From Candidatus Latescibacterota bacterium (GTDB lineage: Bacteria; JAAXHH01; JACQVL01), in the NCBI GenBank assembly GCA_016209865.1, contig JACQVL010000250.1, positions 1-9,209 on the forward strand: DNA of 9,209 nucleotides, given 5' to 3'. Below are positions 1-6,725 of the stretch, piece by piece. How positions within the stretch are numbered: position 1 is the stretch's first letter; the number at the start of each line of letters is the position of its first letter. The notes under the pieces were generated by a model that had not been told where the DNA came from, did not search any database, and worked only from the letters and a program-made list of their open reading frames with translations. The translations under genes and the position numbers were made by a program.

Positions 1-282
1 GGAGAAGGGATCACCGGAATCGGGTTAGGTGGGGTGGCACTCGGCGCGGGCGGGAAACTGAAAGGGCTGATGGCGAGCGGCGTGGCGATGGGGTCAGGCG
101 AAGGAATATCGGGCATCGCCCTGAGCGGGGTGGCGCTCGGCGCCGGAGGCCGGTTGACGGGCATCATGGCCAGCGGGTTCGCCGTGGGCTCAGGAAAAGG
201 GATCACCGGCCTCGCCCTGAGCGGCGGGGTGGTCGGTTCAGGGGGAGAGCTGAAGGGCATCGCGATCGGAGGACTCGGAGTG
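1..282 (+). repeat. 48-bp coding tandem repeat, about six units
   Basis: In-frame units start at about 43, 91, 139, 187 and 235, with a partial unit at 1-42 and a decayed seventh at 283-330. Odd and even units differ consistently: G-S-G-[EK]-G-I alternates with G-A-G-G-[KR]-L. The true period is therefore 96 bp (32 residues), which suggests duplication of a two-unit block. The array probably continues to the left of the window. Confidence 0.85.
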
Positions 283-501
283 AGTTTAGAGGAAGTGACC
301 GGCCTCGTCGTCGGGGGCATCAACGGGATCGTGGTGGATCATCTGAGCTTTAGCATCCATAACGAACGGTTCCACGGTCTCTCCATCGGAGTCCTGAACT
401 TCACCAGGCGGCTTCACGGGGTGCAGATCGGGCTGATTAACTACGCCCGAAACAACCCGAAATATCTACGAGTCGTGCCGTTCATCAATGTTCATCGGTG
501 A
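1..501 (+). CDS. Glycine-rich 16-residue-repeat protein, 3' part (function unknown)
   Basis: The reading frame is open to the left edge, so the start is missing; 166 residues are visible. The first ~94 residues are tandem 16-residue units of the pattern G-[SA]-G-x-x-[IL]-[STK]-G-[IL]-x-x-[SG]-G-x-x-x. The C-terminal ~65 residues switch to a less regular form with repeated hGhxIGhhN steps (LSIGVLNF, VQIGLINYARNNP) and end in VVPFINVHR. A tail of the type GVQIGLxNYxxxNPxxxxxLPxxN is familiar from bacterial surface or secreted repeat proteins (LA_2272-like), which supports an exported beta-solenoid-like protein. Neither signal peptide nor anchor is visible because the 5' end is absent. It converges on the oxygenase gene at 530 with only 28 bp between stop codons. 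It shares no visible function with the catabolic cluster. Confidence 0.75.
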   Translation, partial: GEGITGIGLGGVALGAGGKLKGLMASGVAMGSGEGISGIALSGVALGAGGRLTGIMASGFAVGSGKGITGLALSGGVVGSGGELKGIAIGGLGVSLEEVTGLVVGGINGIVVDHLSFSIHNERFHGLSIGVLNFTRRLHGVQIGLINYARNNPKYLRVVPFINVHR

Positions 502-529
502 GCACGTTGACCGAAACCTTCGTGCGTTC

Positions 530-1336
530 TCAAGGCCGGTGATTCGTGTTGACCGGCGGTTCCTCTCCCTTGACAAAGCGATCAATCGTGTTGATTGTCG
601 CGGGATTGGTTCGAAAATCCGCGTACCAAGTCTCCCGGAAATAGGCTTGTTTCTCACGAGGAAGCCCGGCCAGGACTGCCGGCGGGATGGTCAATCGGTG
701 CCAGTGTGTGGCCAGATGCGCGTAGGCGTTCAACACCGCGACCCGTGGCGTCTCTCGCTTCCAGACCGGTCCGGCATGGCAGAGGTTCTCGGTGAAGAAA
801 ATGGCGCTGCCCGCGGGACACTCATAGCTCATCAAAAACTCACTCCGCTTTCCGTCCTCCAGCGACAGATGATCCGGGTGCATCGGGAAGTTGGCTTTGT
901 GACTGCCGACGATGAAACAGGTCGCCCCATCCTCTTTATGCACATCGGTTAATTCAAAGATCACCCGCACCATCCCCGCATGAATCCGTCCGTTGTGGAC
1001 GCGATACCCGAAGATCGGGTCCCCCTGGCCTGGCCCACCCCCGTGGAGAGGACCGTGAGTTTCCCCTTTCTTCCGCCATACCGCGAAGGTGTTCTCAAGG
1101 CGGACGTCCGGTCCGATGATCTCGTGGAGGACGTCGATCACGCTGGGATGATCGATCAAGATGCTCGACGGCCCGCCCGGCACCGCCCGGTGCTCCGGGG
1201 GGAGCGATTCCGGGTCGTGCTTGATGCGATCGATCTGATCCACGATCGCAGCGACGTCATCCGGCGTGAGGATGGCGGGACGTACCAGATACCCCGCCAG
1301 GTCAAAACGAAACCGTTCTTCGTCGGTCATCGCCAT
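530..1336 (-). CDS. PhyH-family Fe(II)/2-oxoglutarate oxygenase, H-G-G variant
   Basis: This 268-residue protein has the phytanoyl-CoA dioxygenase fold order: an N-terminal helical part (residues 1-75), a double-stranded beta-helix core, the family step D-G-A-T-C-F-I-V-G-S-H-K (136-147), and a distal His region C-H-A-G-P-V-W (186-192) followed by R194 and R198, candidates for 2-oxoglutarate binding. The proximal iron motif, normally HxD, reads H98-G99-G100 within HGPLHGGG, so the carboxylate ligand is missing at its usual place. I recall similar LHGG versions in other bacterial PhyH proteins, so this looks like a natural subfamily rather than a broken gene. The start is set by TAAGGAGG about 10 nt upstream, which overlaps the stop of the isomerase gene and suggests translational coupling. 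Substrate unknown. Last gene of the cluster. Alternatives are an Fe-dependent halogenase-like enzyme or a non-redox binding protein. Confidence 0.85.
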   Translation of the reverse strand: MAMTDEERFRFDLAGYLVRPAILTPDDVAAIVDQIDRIKHDPESLPPEHRAVPGGPSSILIDHPSVIDVLHEIIGPDVRLENTFAVWRKKGETHGPLHGGGPGQGDPIFGYRVHNGRIHAGMVRVIFELTDVHKEDGATCFIVGSHKANFPMHPDHLSLEDGKRSEFLMSYECPAGSAIFFTENLCHAGPVWKRETPRVAVLNAYAHLATHWHRLTIPPAVLAGLPREKQAYFRETWYADFRTNPATINTIDRFVKGEEPPVNTNHRP

Positions 1337-1351
1337 GAACGTCTGTCCTCC

Positions 1352-2224
1352 TTACTCATTCACGTCGAGCACCCGGATGCTCAGTTCCTTCGCGGTGCCG
1401 TGAAACAACCCGCTGACGGCCGGCAGGTCGTCCGTGCTGTTCCCTTCGGCGATGACCGGGTAGTCGGGCGAGAGCGCCTCCATCCGGCGGAACAGCGTCT
1501 TGAAATCCATCAACCCCTTGCCCGGACACCCGTCCTGCAGGTGAAGCGTCAGCCGGTCTTCGATCCAGATGTCCTTCGCGTGGCAACTGACGATGTGATG
1601 ACCCAGGACATCGAAGTGGTGGTCGATGGCCGCCGTCGTGTTGTACACCGTCTCCCGCGTGATCCAGTTGGCGGAATCGTAGTCGGACCGCACCCAGGGG
1701 GAGTTAACCTCGTCTAAGATGGCCTTCGTCGCCTCGGCCGACTCTAAGGTGACGAGTTGATGGCCCTCTAAGCTGAGGTAAACCCCGCTGTCTTCCGCTG
1801 CCTTCGCGCACTCCTTCAGGCTCTTCACCAGTTGGCGCCGGCAGGGGTCCGTCCAGTTGTCGGGGTGGGGAAACCACGGCCCATCCGGACTCATCGAGCC
1901 TGGCCCGGTGTCGATCCCCCGCGCGCCCATCCAGCCGGCCAACCGGAGCGCCGCCTGGAGCGTCCGCACCCCTTCGTTCCGCTTCGTCTCATCCGGCGTC
2001 ACTAAGTTCTGCCAGTAGCCGGTCGCCTGGAACAGCCGGACGCCGTGGTCGGCCAGCAGGTCGCGGAGACGCTGGGCGCTCGCCCGGGGGGTGTCGTGGG
2101 GATTATTCTTGCCGAACCGGGTGAAAATCCCCGTGAACCCCAACTCCCGGACGCGCGTGCACAGCTCCGGCGTCATCTCGTTCATATCGGCGGGCAGAAA
2201 GCATCCACTCATCCCGAATCGCAT
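1352..2224 (-). CDS. Sugar phosphate isomerase/epimerase-like TIM-barrel protein
   Basis: A 290-residue protein of the xylose isomerase-like/AP-endonuclease-2 TIM-barrel superfamily, of usual length. Candidate divalent-metal ligands occur in the expected strand ends: E153 in LSLEGH, D181 or D183 in RSDYDSAN, H215 in SCHAKD, and E260 in VIAEGN. This E-D-H-E set is the signature of ketose 3-epimerases, hydroxypyruvate isomerases and related enzymes, so isomerisation or epimerisation of a keto-sugar or sugar acid is the likely reaction; the exact substrate cannot be read. No signal peptide is present, so it should be cytoplasmic. The ATG follows AAAGGAGA at 6-7 nt spacing. It lies 23 bp after the exported propeller gene and 15 bp before the H-G-G oxygenase, so it is an operon member. 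Its function inside this cluster is inferred only from context. Confidence 0.87.
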   Translation of the reverse strand: MRFGMSGCFLPADMNEMTPELCTRVRELGFTGIFTRFGKNNPHDTPRASAQRLRDLLADHGVRLFQATGYWQNLVTPDETKRNEGVRTLQAALRLAGWMGARGIDTGPGSMSPDGPWFPHPDNWTDPCRRQLVKSLKECAKAAEDSGVYLSLEGHQLVTLESAEATKAILDEVNSPWVRSDYDSANWITRETVYNTTAAIDHHFDVLGHHIVSCHAKDIWIEDRLTLHLQDGCPGKGLMDFKTLFRRMEALSPDYPVIAEGNSTDDLPAVSGLFHGTAKELSIRVLDVNE

Positions 2225-2247
2225 GGTGTTCTCCTTTGTCCCGTTCC

Positions 2248-3318
2248 CTACCGCTTGACGTATTTCTTCAACGCCCGGGAACCGACTTCCGCTCCGTACA
2301 CGTTGCCCTGAGCGTCCGCCGCCACGCCTTCCGCCGCGCTCGTTCCAGTGGGCTGCGTCTCAGGGTCCGGGATGAAGGACATCACCTTGCCGTCTTTGGC
2401 GCTCCCGATCCGGATGCCCCGCTTCCAGCCCGGGTTGGAGGTCGCATTCGACTCCGAGTCGGACCCATACAGGATATCGTTCCGGTCGATGTAAATCCCG
2501 CTCAGCCGGCTGAACTGCTTCCACTCTTCGAGGAACTTTCCCTCCTGGTCGAAGATCTGGATGCGAACATTCCCCCGGTCGGCGACGAACAGCCGTCCGC
2601 GGGAATCGAAGGCCAGCCCATGCGGCGTCCTGAACTCGCCCGGCGCCGAGCCGAGCTTGCCCCAGACCTTGACGAACTTTCCGTCTTTCGTGAACTTCAC
2701 GATGCGTGCGACCGTATTCGGGGGGACATTCGGGTTCTGGCCGCTGTGTCCGTCCGCGACGAAAATGTCGCCATTCGGAGCGGTCACGACATCGCACGGC
2801 TCGTTCAAGTACTCCGGAGGGTCCCCGGCCACTCCCGCCTTCCCGAGCGTCAACAGGACCTTGCCCTCCGGGCTGAACTTGACGACCTGGTGGCCCTTGC
2901 CATTCCGGTTCGGGTCCTTCCCGTCCGGGCCAAACGCGTCGGTCACCCAGACGTTCCCGTCCCGATCCACATGCATCCCGTGCGGAAAGATGAACAGACC
3001 CGCGCCAAAGCTCGTCACCAGCTTGCCTGACGGATCAAACTTGAGGACGGCCGGCAGGTTTGAGCCGGCGCAGGAGTTTTCACCGCATCGCTCCGCGACC
3101 CAGATCGACCGACCGTCACGATCAATATCGACCGCGCTCGTCGATCCCCATGTCCTCCCGTCGGGCATCTTCGCCCAGTTCTCGACGGTTTGGTACGGAT
3201 TGGGGAGGTCATTGATGGGTTGGACCGTGGCCTGGGTGTAGGCCCTGCCTCCAGCGAGTGCCATCACCGCGACGATCGACACGACAAGCGTGCATCTCAA
3301 GCAACCTGGAATTGACAT
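2248..3318 (-). CDS. Exported NHL-repeat beta-propeller protein (alpha-amidating-lyase-like)
   Basis: A 356-residue protein. Residues 1-29 look like a Sec signal peptide: a short polar start, a hydrophobic core (LVVSIVAVMALAGG) and small residues before ~TQA at 28-30. The mature part contains repeated NHL-type blades, seen as hVDxDGNVWVTD (117-127), NGDIFVADG (182-190), GRLFVADRG (241-249) and PGEF-x-x-P-H-G-L (226-235), plus two F-P-H-G/T-P-H-G loops with H113 and H233. This matches proteins annotated as the peptidyl-alpha-hydroxyglycine alpha-amidating lyase (PAL) family, whose zinc sites use His from such loops. The corresponding middle loop here is EPCDV (173-177), with Cys-Asp where other copies often have P-T/H. 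PAL activity is not assured; it may be a binding propeller or a lactonase-like enzyme. The only cluster product clearly predicted to leave the cytoplasm. ATG follows AAGGGAGA. Confidence 0.82.
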   Translation of the reverse strand: MSIPGCLRCTLVVSIVAVMALAGGRAYTQATVQPINDLPNPYQTVENWAKMPDGRTWGSTSAVDIDRDGRSIWVAERCGENSCAGSNLPAVLKFDPSGKLVTSFGAGLFIFPHGMHVDRDGNVWVTDAFGPDGKDPNRNGKGHQVVKFSPEGKVLLTLGKAGVAGDPPEYLNEPCDVVTAPNGDIFVADGHSGQNPNVPPNTVARIVKFTKDGKFVKVWGKLGSAPGEFRTPHGLAFDSRGRLFVADRGNVRIQIFDQEGKFLEEWKQFSRLSGIYIDRNDILYGSDSESNATSNPGWKRGIRIGSAKDGKVMSFIPDPETQPTGTSAAEGVAADAQGNVYGAEVGSRALKKYVKR

Positions 3319-3363
3319 CGCAGTCTCTCCCTTCGAAGAAGAATTCGGGGGACTTCCGTGAAC

Positions 3364-4272
3364 TCACGAGGAATGGTGGAACGAATCGTCTCTCAACGCG
3401 GCCTGCTCCTCCGCCCAGGCTTTGAGCGGAATGTCATCATCCTCCGGCCGCCAGTGCCGGGAGACCGGGTGCACCCGGAGGTCCTCTCCCATGTAGTCCC
3501 GGTGCCCGCTCCCCATCTCGCCCACGAGTTGCCGCTGGATGGGGGTGCAACGGGCGATCAGGCCGGGGTCTTGATGCACATAGTCGGACGGCCGGATCCA
3601 GCGGTAGTGGTAGCCGTAGTACAGACACTTCCGCGTCCGCGTCGACAGGTTGGGCGTGAGACAGTGCCACAGCGCCGTGCGCCAGAGCATGGCCGTGCCG
3701 GGACGGACGTTGACCTCGACGATCCGGTCCGGGGCGATGCGGTACGTCGCGTCCTGCAGCAGCGCCGGAGACATCCGATGACTCCCCCGGACGACGCAGA
3801 TCGCCCCGCTGTTGTGCTCCGTCAGGTCGGTCAGGTAGTAGCCCACTTTCACCTCGACAAACGGCACCTGTCCGTTCGTGATCGGATACCCGAAGTTCGG
3901 GCCGTCCGAATGCCAGGGAAAGAAGCTGTCCTTCGCCCCTAAGACCTGCTGCCCATACTCGGGCGGGCAAGTCGGTCGCACGTCCATGTGCGAGGTCCGG
4001 ATCTGGATGTTGCACCCCATGACGTCCACCACCAGCGGGAGCATCACTGGATGGTCGACGAGGCGCAGGAATAGGTCATGATGGGCTAAGACGTTGCGCA
4101 CCTGAAACGGCTCATCCGGCTTGAGTCCCTTCTCCCGCCGGTACCGGGCGTCCAGTTCGTCGGTAACTGCGATCAGGTCGTCCACCTCCGAGGGTGTCAG
4201 CGCATTCTCCATCAGGAAGAACCCGTCCTCGTCGAACCGCCGTCGCTGTTCGTCCGTGATGCAGATAGGCAT
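3364..4272 (-). CDS. PhyH-family Fe(II)/2-oxoglutarate dioxygenase
   Basis: A 302-residue phytanoyl-CoA dioxygenase-family enzyme with an intact metal site: H121-S-D123 in FFPWHSDGPNFG and the distal H203 in LWHCLTPNLSTRTRK, followed by R212/R214 as the likely 2-oxoglutarate anchor. The family step G-A-I-C-V-V-R-G-S-H (156-165) lies between them. It begins with the standard TDEQRRRFDEDGFFLMENALT helix-turn segment, which resembles the start of other PhyH proteins. The frame stays open 27 codons further upstream, but I choose the ATG at 4272 because AAAGGAGA lies 6 nt before it, homology begins there, and the upstream extension is translated repeat DNA. Expected reaction: O2- and 2-oxoglutarate-dependent hydroxylation or oxidative demethylation; substrate unknown. 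It lies 45 bp before the NHL gene and follows the enolase gene after a 137-bp hairpin-rich spacer. Confidence 0.9.
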   Translation of the reverse strand: MPICITDEQRRRFDEDGFFLMENALTPSEVDDLIAVTDELDARYRREKGLKPDEPFQVRNVLAHHDLFLRLVDHPVMLPLVVDVMGCNIQIRTSHMDVRPTCPPEYGQQVLGAKDSFFPWHSDGPNFGYPITNGQVPFVEVKVGYYLTDLTEHNSGAICVVRGSHRMSPALLQDATYRIAPDRIVEVNVRPGTAMLWRTALWHCLTPNLSTRTRKCLYYGYHYRWIRPSDYVHQDPGLIARCTPIQRQLVGEMGSGHRDYMGEDLRVHPVSRHWRPEDDDIPLKAWAEEQAALRDDSFHHSS

Positions 4273-4278
4273 GGTAAT

Positions 4279-4286
4279 TCTCCTTT
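4279..4286 (-). promoter_or_regulatory. Shine-Dalgarno site fixing the 4272 start
   Basis: AAAGGAGA on the minus strand, 6 nt before the ATG at 4272. No comparable site precedes the more upstream in-frame start at 4353, which lies inside repeat DNA. Confidence 0.8.
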
Positions 4287-4303
4287 CCCTTCCCTCCCCT
4301 ACC

Positions 4304-4380
4304 GGGCAGGTGGGCAGTGGGCAATGGGCAGTAGAAGCCGTTCCCCCGTCCACTGCCTACTGCCCATCTGCCTACTGCCC
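4304..4380. repeat. Heptamer array I (TGGGCAG), inverted arms, long hairpin
   Basis: The left arm (4304-4331) has 7-bp units gggcagg, tgggcag, tgggcaa, tgggcag. The right arm (4351-4380) has the complementary units cactgcc, tactgcc, an atctgcc variant after one extra base, and tactgcc. About 22 of 24 bases of 4311-4333 can pair with 4357-4380 around a ~23-nt loop, with an 11-bp perfect stretch (CTACTGCCCAT). It lies 29 bp after the stop of the enolase gene and ends about 18 bp before the Shine-Dalgarno site of the next oxygenase gene. A transcript hairpin here could stabilise, process or partly terminate the message. There is no clear U-tract for a classic terminator. Confidence 0.85.
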
Positions 4381-4409
4381 CGGAAGGGCGAGGGCGGGGG
4401 GCGGTCATC

Positions 4410-5699
4410 TCAGCTCCACAGCCGGTCCCACGACCGTTCCGTGTCCCATTCGGGCGTCGGCTTGAAGTAGCCAGAATCGGGGTTCAGGTGCTCCTTGATG
4501 ACATCCGGGTTGAGGTCGATCCCCAGTCCGGGTGCCTCCGGGACGGCAATGTACCCCTTCTGAATAATCGGGTTGGGGAGGCCGGTCACGACCTCATTCC
4601 ACCAGGGCACGTCGACGTAATGGTTCTCTAAGGCGACGAAGTTCTCGGTCGCCGCCGCGCAGTGGACGCTGGCCATCGTCGCCACCGGCATCGCCGCCAT
4701 GTGCATGGCCATGCTGACCCCATGCTCCTGGGCGAGGTCGCCGATCTTCTTCGTCTCCATGATCCCGCCGGAGGTGGCGAGATCAGGATGACAGACCGAG
4801 ATCGCCTTCGCCTCAAACAGCTTGAGGAACGGTTCTTTCAGGTAGATATCCTCGCCCGTGCAGATGGGCGTCGCGCACGAGTTGGACAGGCGGACGTACT
4901 GGTCGGTGTACTGCCAGGGGATCATGTCCTCCAGCCAGGCTAAGTTGAACCGGTCGAGAGCACGGGCTAAGCGGATGCAGTCCTCGACCCCGATGTGGCC
5001 GAAATGGTCGGCGGCTAAGGGAATCTCGTCCCCGATGATCGACCGGACAGCCTCGACGTAGTCGCAGAGGAGGCCGATGCCTTTTTCCGTGATGTGGATG
5101 CCCGTGAACGGGTGCATCACGGTGTACGTGTCGAGCATGCCTGACGGCGCGGAGAGGGTGCCGGGGATGTCCCGGAGCAGGCCGATGCCGATGTCCATCT
5201 TCAGGAACGTGAACCCTTGTTTGATCCGTGCTTTCAATCGCCGACCCATCGCCTGACCGTCCTTCTCGGACGTGGTGTCGCAGTAGACGCGGATGGCGTC
5301 CCGGAATTTCCCCCCGACGAGCTGGTAGGCGGGGATGCCATACGCTTTCCCCGCCAGGTCGATCAAGGCCATCTCGACCGCGCAGACGCCGCCGCCCTGC
5401 CGGGCATGGTGGCCGAACTGCTTGATCTTGCGGAACACCTGATCGACGTGGCACGGACTCTCCCCGATGAGACGGTGTTTCAGCAGCAACGCGTATGTCT
5501 TGCTCGCCCCGTCCCGCACTTCGCCCAGACCGTAGATGCCCTGATTGGTATCGATCTTGATGATCGTACACCCGCCGATCGTCGCCGTCCGCATGTCGGT
5601 GATCTTGAGCGCGCTCGGCCGGGACGCGGTCCGCACGCCCGCGCCGATCGTGGCCGTGCGAATGCGACGTGTCTGACGTTTTTTCGATACTGTTGCCAT
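4410..5699 (-). CDS. Mandelate-racemase-type enolase-superfamily enzyme (probable sugar-acid dehydratase)
   Basis: A 429-residue protein of the mandelate racemase/muconate lactonizing family. Three metal ligands are D231 (AADHFGH), E257 (WLED) and E283 (TGED). A His-Asp dyad is H333 (AMHMAA) with D306 (CHPDLATSGG), and E352 follows. The spacings 26, 26, 23 and 27 are those of mandelate racemase (D195, E221, E247, D270, H297), which places it in the MR subgroup. The KxK position reads K167-M-D169, so the second lysine is replaced by Asp. About 33 extra residues (roughly 172-205) sit between K167 and D231. Most such enzymes dehydrate sugar acids such as gluconate, galactonate, fuconate or tartrate; some racemise or cycloisomerise. 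Here the substrate is unknown. A 30-residue N-terminal extension precedes the usual LKITDMRTATIG start. The ATG follows GAGGAGG closely (4 nt). Confidence 0.9.
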   Translation of the reverse strand: MATVSKKRQTRRIRTATIGAGVRTASRPSALKITDMRTATIGGCTIIKIDTNQGIYGLGEVRDGASKTYALLLKHRLIGESPCHVDQVFRKIKQFGHHARQGGGVCAVEMALIDLAGKAYGIPAYQLVGGKFRDAIRVYCDTTSEKDGQAMGRRLKARIKQGFTFLKMDIGIGLLRDIPGTLSAPSGMLDTYTVMHPFTGIHITEKGIGLLCDYVEAVRSIIGDEIPLAADHFGHIGVEDCIRLARALDRFNLAWLEDMIPWQYTDQYVRLSNSCATPICTGEDIYLKEPFLKLFEAKAISVCHPDLATSGGIMETKKIGDLAQEHGVSMAMHMAAMPVATMASVHCAAATENFVALENHYVDVPWWNEVVTGLPNPIIQKGYIAVPEAPGLGIDLNPDVIKEHLNPDSGYFKPTPEWDTERSWDRLWS

Positions 5700-5723
5700 G
5701 AAGCCTCCTCAATTGTCATGAAG

Positions 5724-5771
5724 TACAATTCTGTCTGGACAAATTGTATTTTTCGATGAGAAAGTACAATT
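5724..5771 (-). promoter_or_regulatory. Palindromic operator and probable promoter for the enolase operon
   Basis: TACAATT at 5724-5730 and AATTGTA at 5742-5748 form a 25-bp palindrome with 11 bp between perfect 7-bp arms, and an inner TGTC-TG-GACA. A third exact copy, TACAATT, is at 5765-5771; a degenerate one, AATTGTC, is at 5711-5717. On the minus strand, TACAAT (5743-5748) is a good -10, and ATTGTA/TTGTAC about 15-16 bp upstream is a weak -35. Repressor or activator binding would therefore overlap the promoter. The implied leader is about 35-40 nt to the ATG at 5699. The family of the regulator cannot be told; GntR- and LacI-type dimers use sites of this shape. No regulator gene is present in the window. 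Confidence 0.6.
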
Positions 5772-5857
5772 TTGCTCCTACACGTTCCTTCACGCTGTCG
5801 AGAAGTCAATCTGTCTCCCGTCTCGATACATAGAATATTTCTCTACTATCTGCTCGT

Positions 5858-5889
5858 CCCGAACCCCGAACCCCTACTCCCGAACCCCG
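5858..5889. repeat. Heptamer array II (CCCGAAC) overlapping a gene end
   Basis: Units are cccgaac (5858-5864), cccgaac (5865-5871), ccctact (5872-5878), cccgaac (5879-5885), then cccg. The order is A-A-B-A with one divergent unit. The minus-strand stop TAG (5874-5876) of the upstream oxygenase gene lies in the B unit, and that protein's last residues are encoded by the array. No facing inverted arm is seen. Confidence 0.8.
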
Positions 5890-6701
5890 GGGGTTAACGG
5901 CCCCTTCTCCCACACCGTCGGGAAATACTCACCTTTCAGGATTTCGCCGGGCTTCACGTCCACCCGTACCTCCATCACGTGTCCCCCGACGGGCTCATAC
6001 CGGGTATAGCCAGGCATATAATGAATCGCGATCGCGCGCCGCGGCTTGTCGGACGGGTTGGGCGGGCTGCCATGCCAGGTCAGGCAATGGTGGAACATGC
6101 ATTCCCCTTTCATGACCTCGCACGGGACGATTTCAACGGACTCATTCGGTGGAAGAAGCGAGAGGTCGGGGTCGGGGGAGAAGTCGTCCGCTTTGGTTCC
6201 GACAGTGCCGCCCTTGTGCGGGCCCCACAGATGGCTCCGGGGCACCATCCGCATGCAGCCGTTCTCCGTCGTCGCGTCGTCGAGCGCGACCCAGGCGCTG
6301 ACCAGGTCCGCCGGCTGGATGATCGGCCAGTACGGATGATCCTGGTGCCAGTCGGTCGATCCGCCCTTCCGGGACGGCTTGTACTGGATCTGATCGTGCC
6401 ACACCCGCAGGGTATCCGTCCCGATCAGGTCGGTCGCCATCTCGCAGATCGTCGGGTTGTAGGTGAGCGCCTGGAACAGGTCGTCCGCTTCCCAGATGTT
6501 GACGATCTGGATGACGACCTGCTCGGCGTCCAGATCGCCCCCCTTCAGGTTGCGGAGGAGTTCCGGGTTGCTCTGCGATTGGCCCGCGATGACCAGGTCG
6601 AGCCGTTCGCGCAGGCGTTCGACCTGGTCGTCGTCGAGCACCCGGCCGACTTTGAGGAAGCCCCGTTCTCGGAATGTTTTGATCTGAGCGTCTGAGAGCA
6701 T
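5874..6701 (-). CDS. PhyH-family Fe(II)/2-oxoglutarate dioxygenase
   Basis: A 275-residue phytanoyl-CoA dioxygenase-family enzyme, the most canonical of the three here. The metal site is H119-Q-D121 in STDWHQDHPYWP with distal H210 in TWHGSPPNPSDKPRRAI, and R221 is the expected 2-oxoglutarate anchor. The E-N-G-C-M-R-M-V-P-R-S-H step (146-157) is typical. Expected chemistry is O2/2-oxoglutarate-dependent hydroxylation in the cytoplasm; the WHQD and NGC context is shared with large groups of bacterial PhyH enzymes of unknown substrate. I choose the ATG at 6701 because AAAGGAG lies 8 nt upstream and LSDAQIKTFRERGFLKV is the normal family start; the frame is open to 6770 but without a ribosome site. 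Its last codons and TAG stop lie in heptamer array II. It follows the glycosidase-like gene by 109 bp containing heptamer array III. Confidence 0.92.
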   Translation of the reverse strand: MLSDAQIKTFRERGFLKVGRVLDDDQVERLRERLDLVIAGQSQSNPELLRNLKGGDLDAEQVVIQIVNIWEADDLFQALTYNPTICEMATDLIGTDTLRVWHDQIQYKPSRKGGSTDWHQDHPYWPIIQPADLVSAWVALDDATTENGCMRMVPRSHLWGPHKGGTVGTKADDFSPDPDLSLLPPNESVEIVPCEVMKGECMFHHCLTWHGSPPNPSDKPRRAIAIHYMPGYTRYEPVGGHVMEVRVDVKPGEILKGEYFPTVWEKGPLTPGVRE

Positions 6702-6709
6702 GCGAGGTA

Positions 6710-6716
6710 CTCCTTT
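6710..6716 (-). promoter_or_regulatory. Shine-Dalgarno site fixing the 6701 start
   Basis: AAAGGAG on the minus strand, 8 nt before the ATG at 6701. It lies 10 bp downstream of the left arm of array III, so hairpin formation could affect access to it. Confidence 0.75.
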
Positions 6717-6725
6717 CGTGAAAGC

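Noticed and set aside
502-525. Possible bidirectional terminator (GCACG ... CGTGC) between the convergent genes at 501 and 530
   Set aside because: Only a 5-bp stem with a 14-nt loop and no T-tract on either side; too weak to call.
980-1717. Long plus-strand frame opposite the oxygenase and isomerase genes
   Set aside because: Low-complexity shadow translation in GC-rich DNA; the minus-strand frames have clear families, ribosome sites and motifs.
4273-4353. Upstream in-frame extension of the 4272 oxygenase gene (27 codons)
   Set aside because: It translates heptamer array I, has no ribosome site, and the strong AAAGGAGA lies before 4272.
5217-5759. Plus-strand frame opposite the enolase gene, and similar shadows at 5979-6695 and 7015-7668
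   Set aside because: No recognisable domains, Arg/Pro/Val-rich shadow composition, and they lie wholly over well-supported genes.
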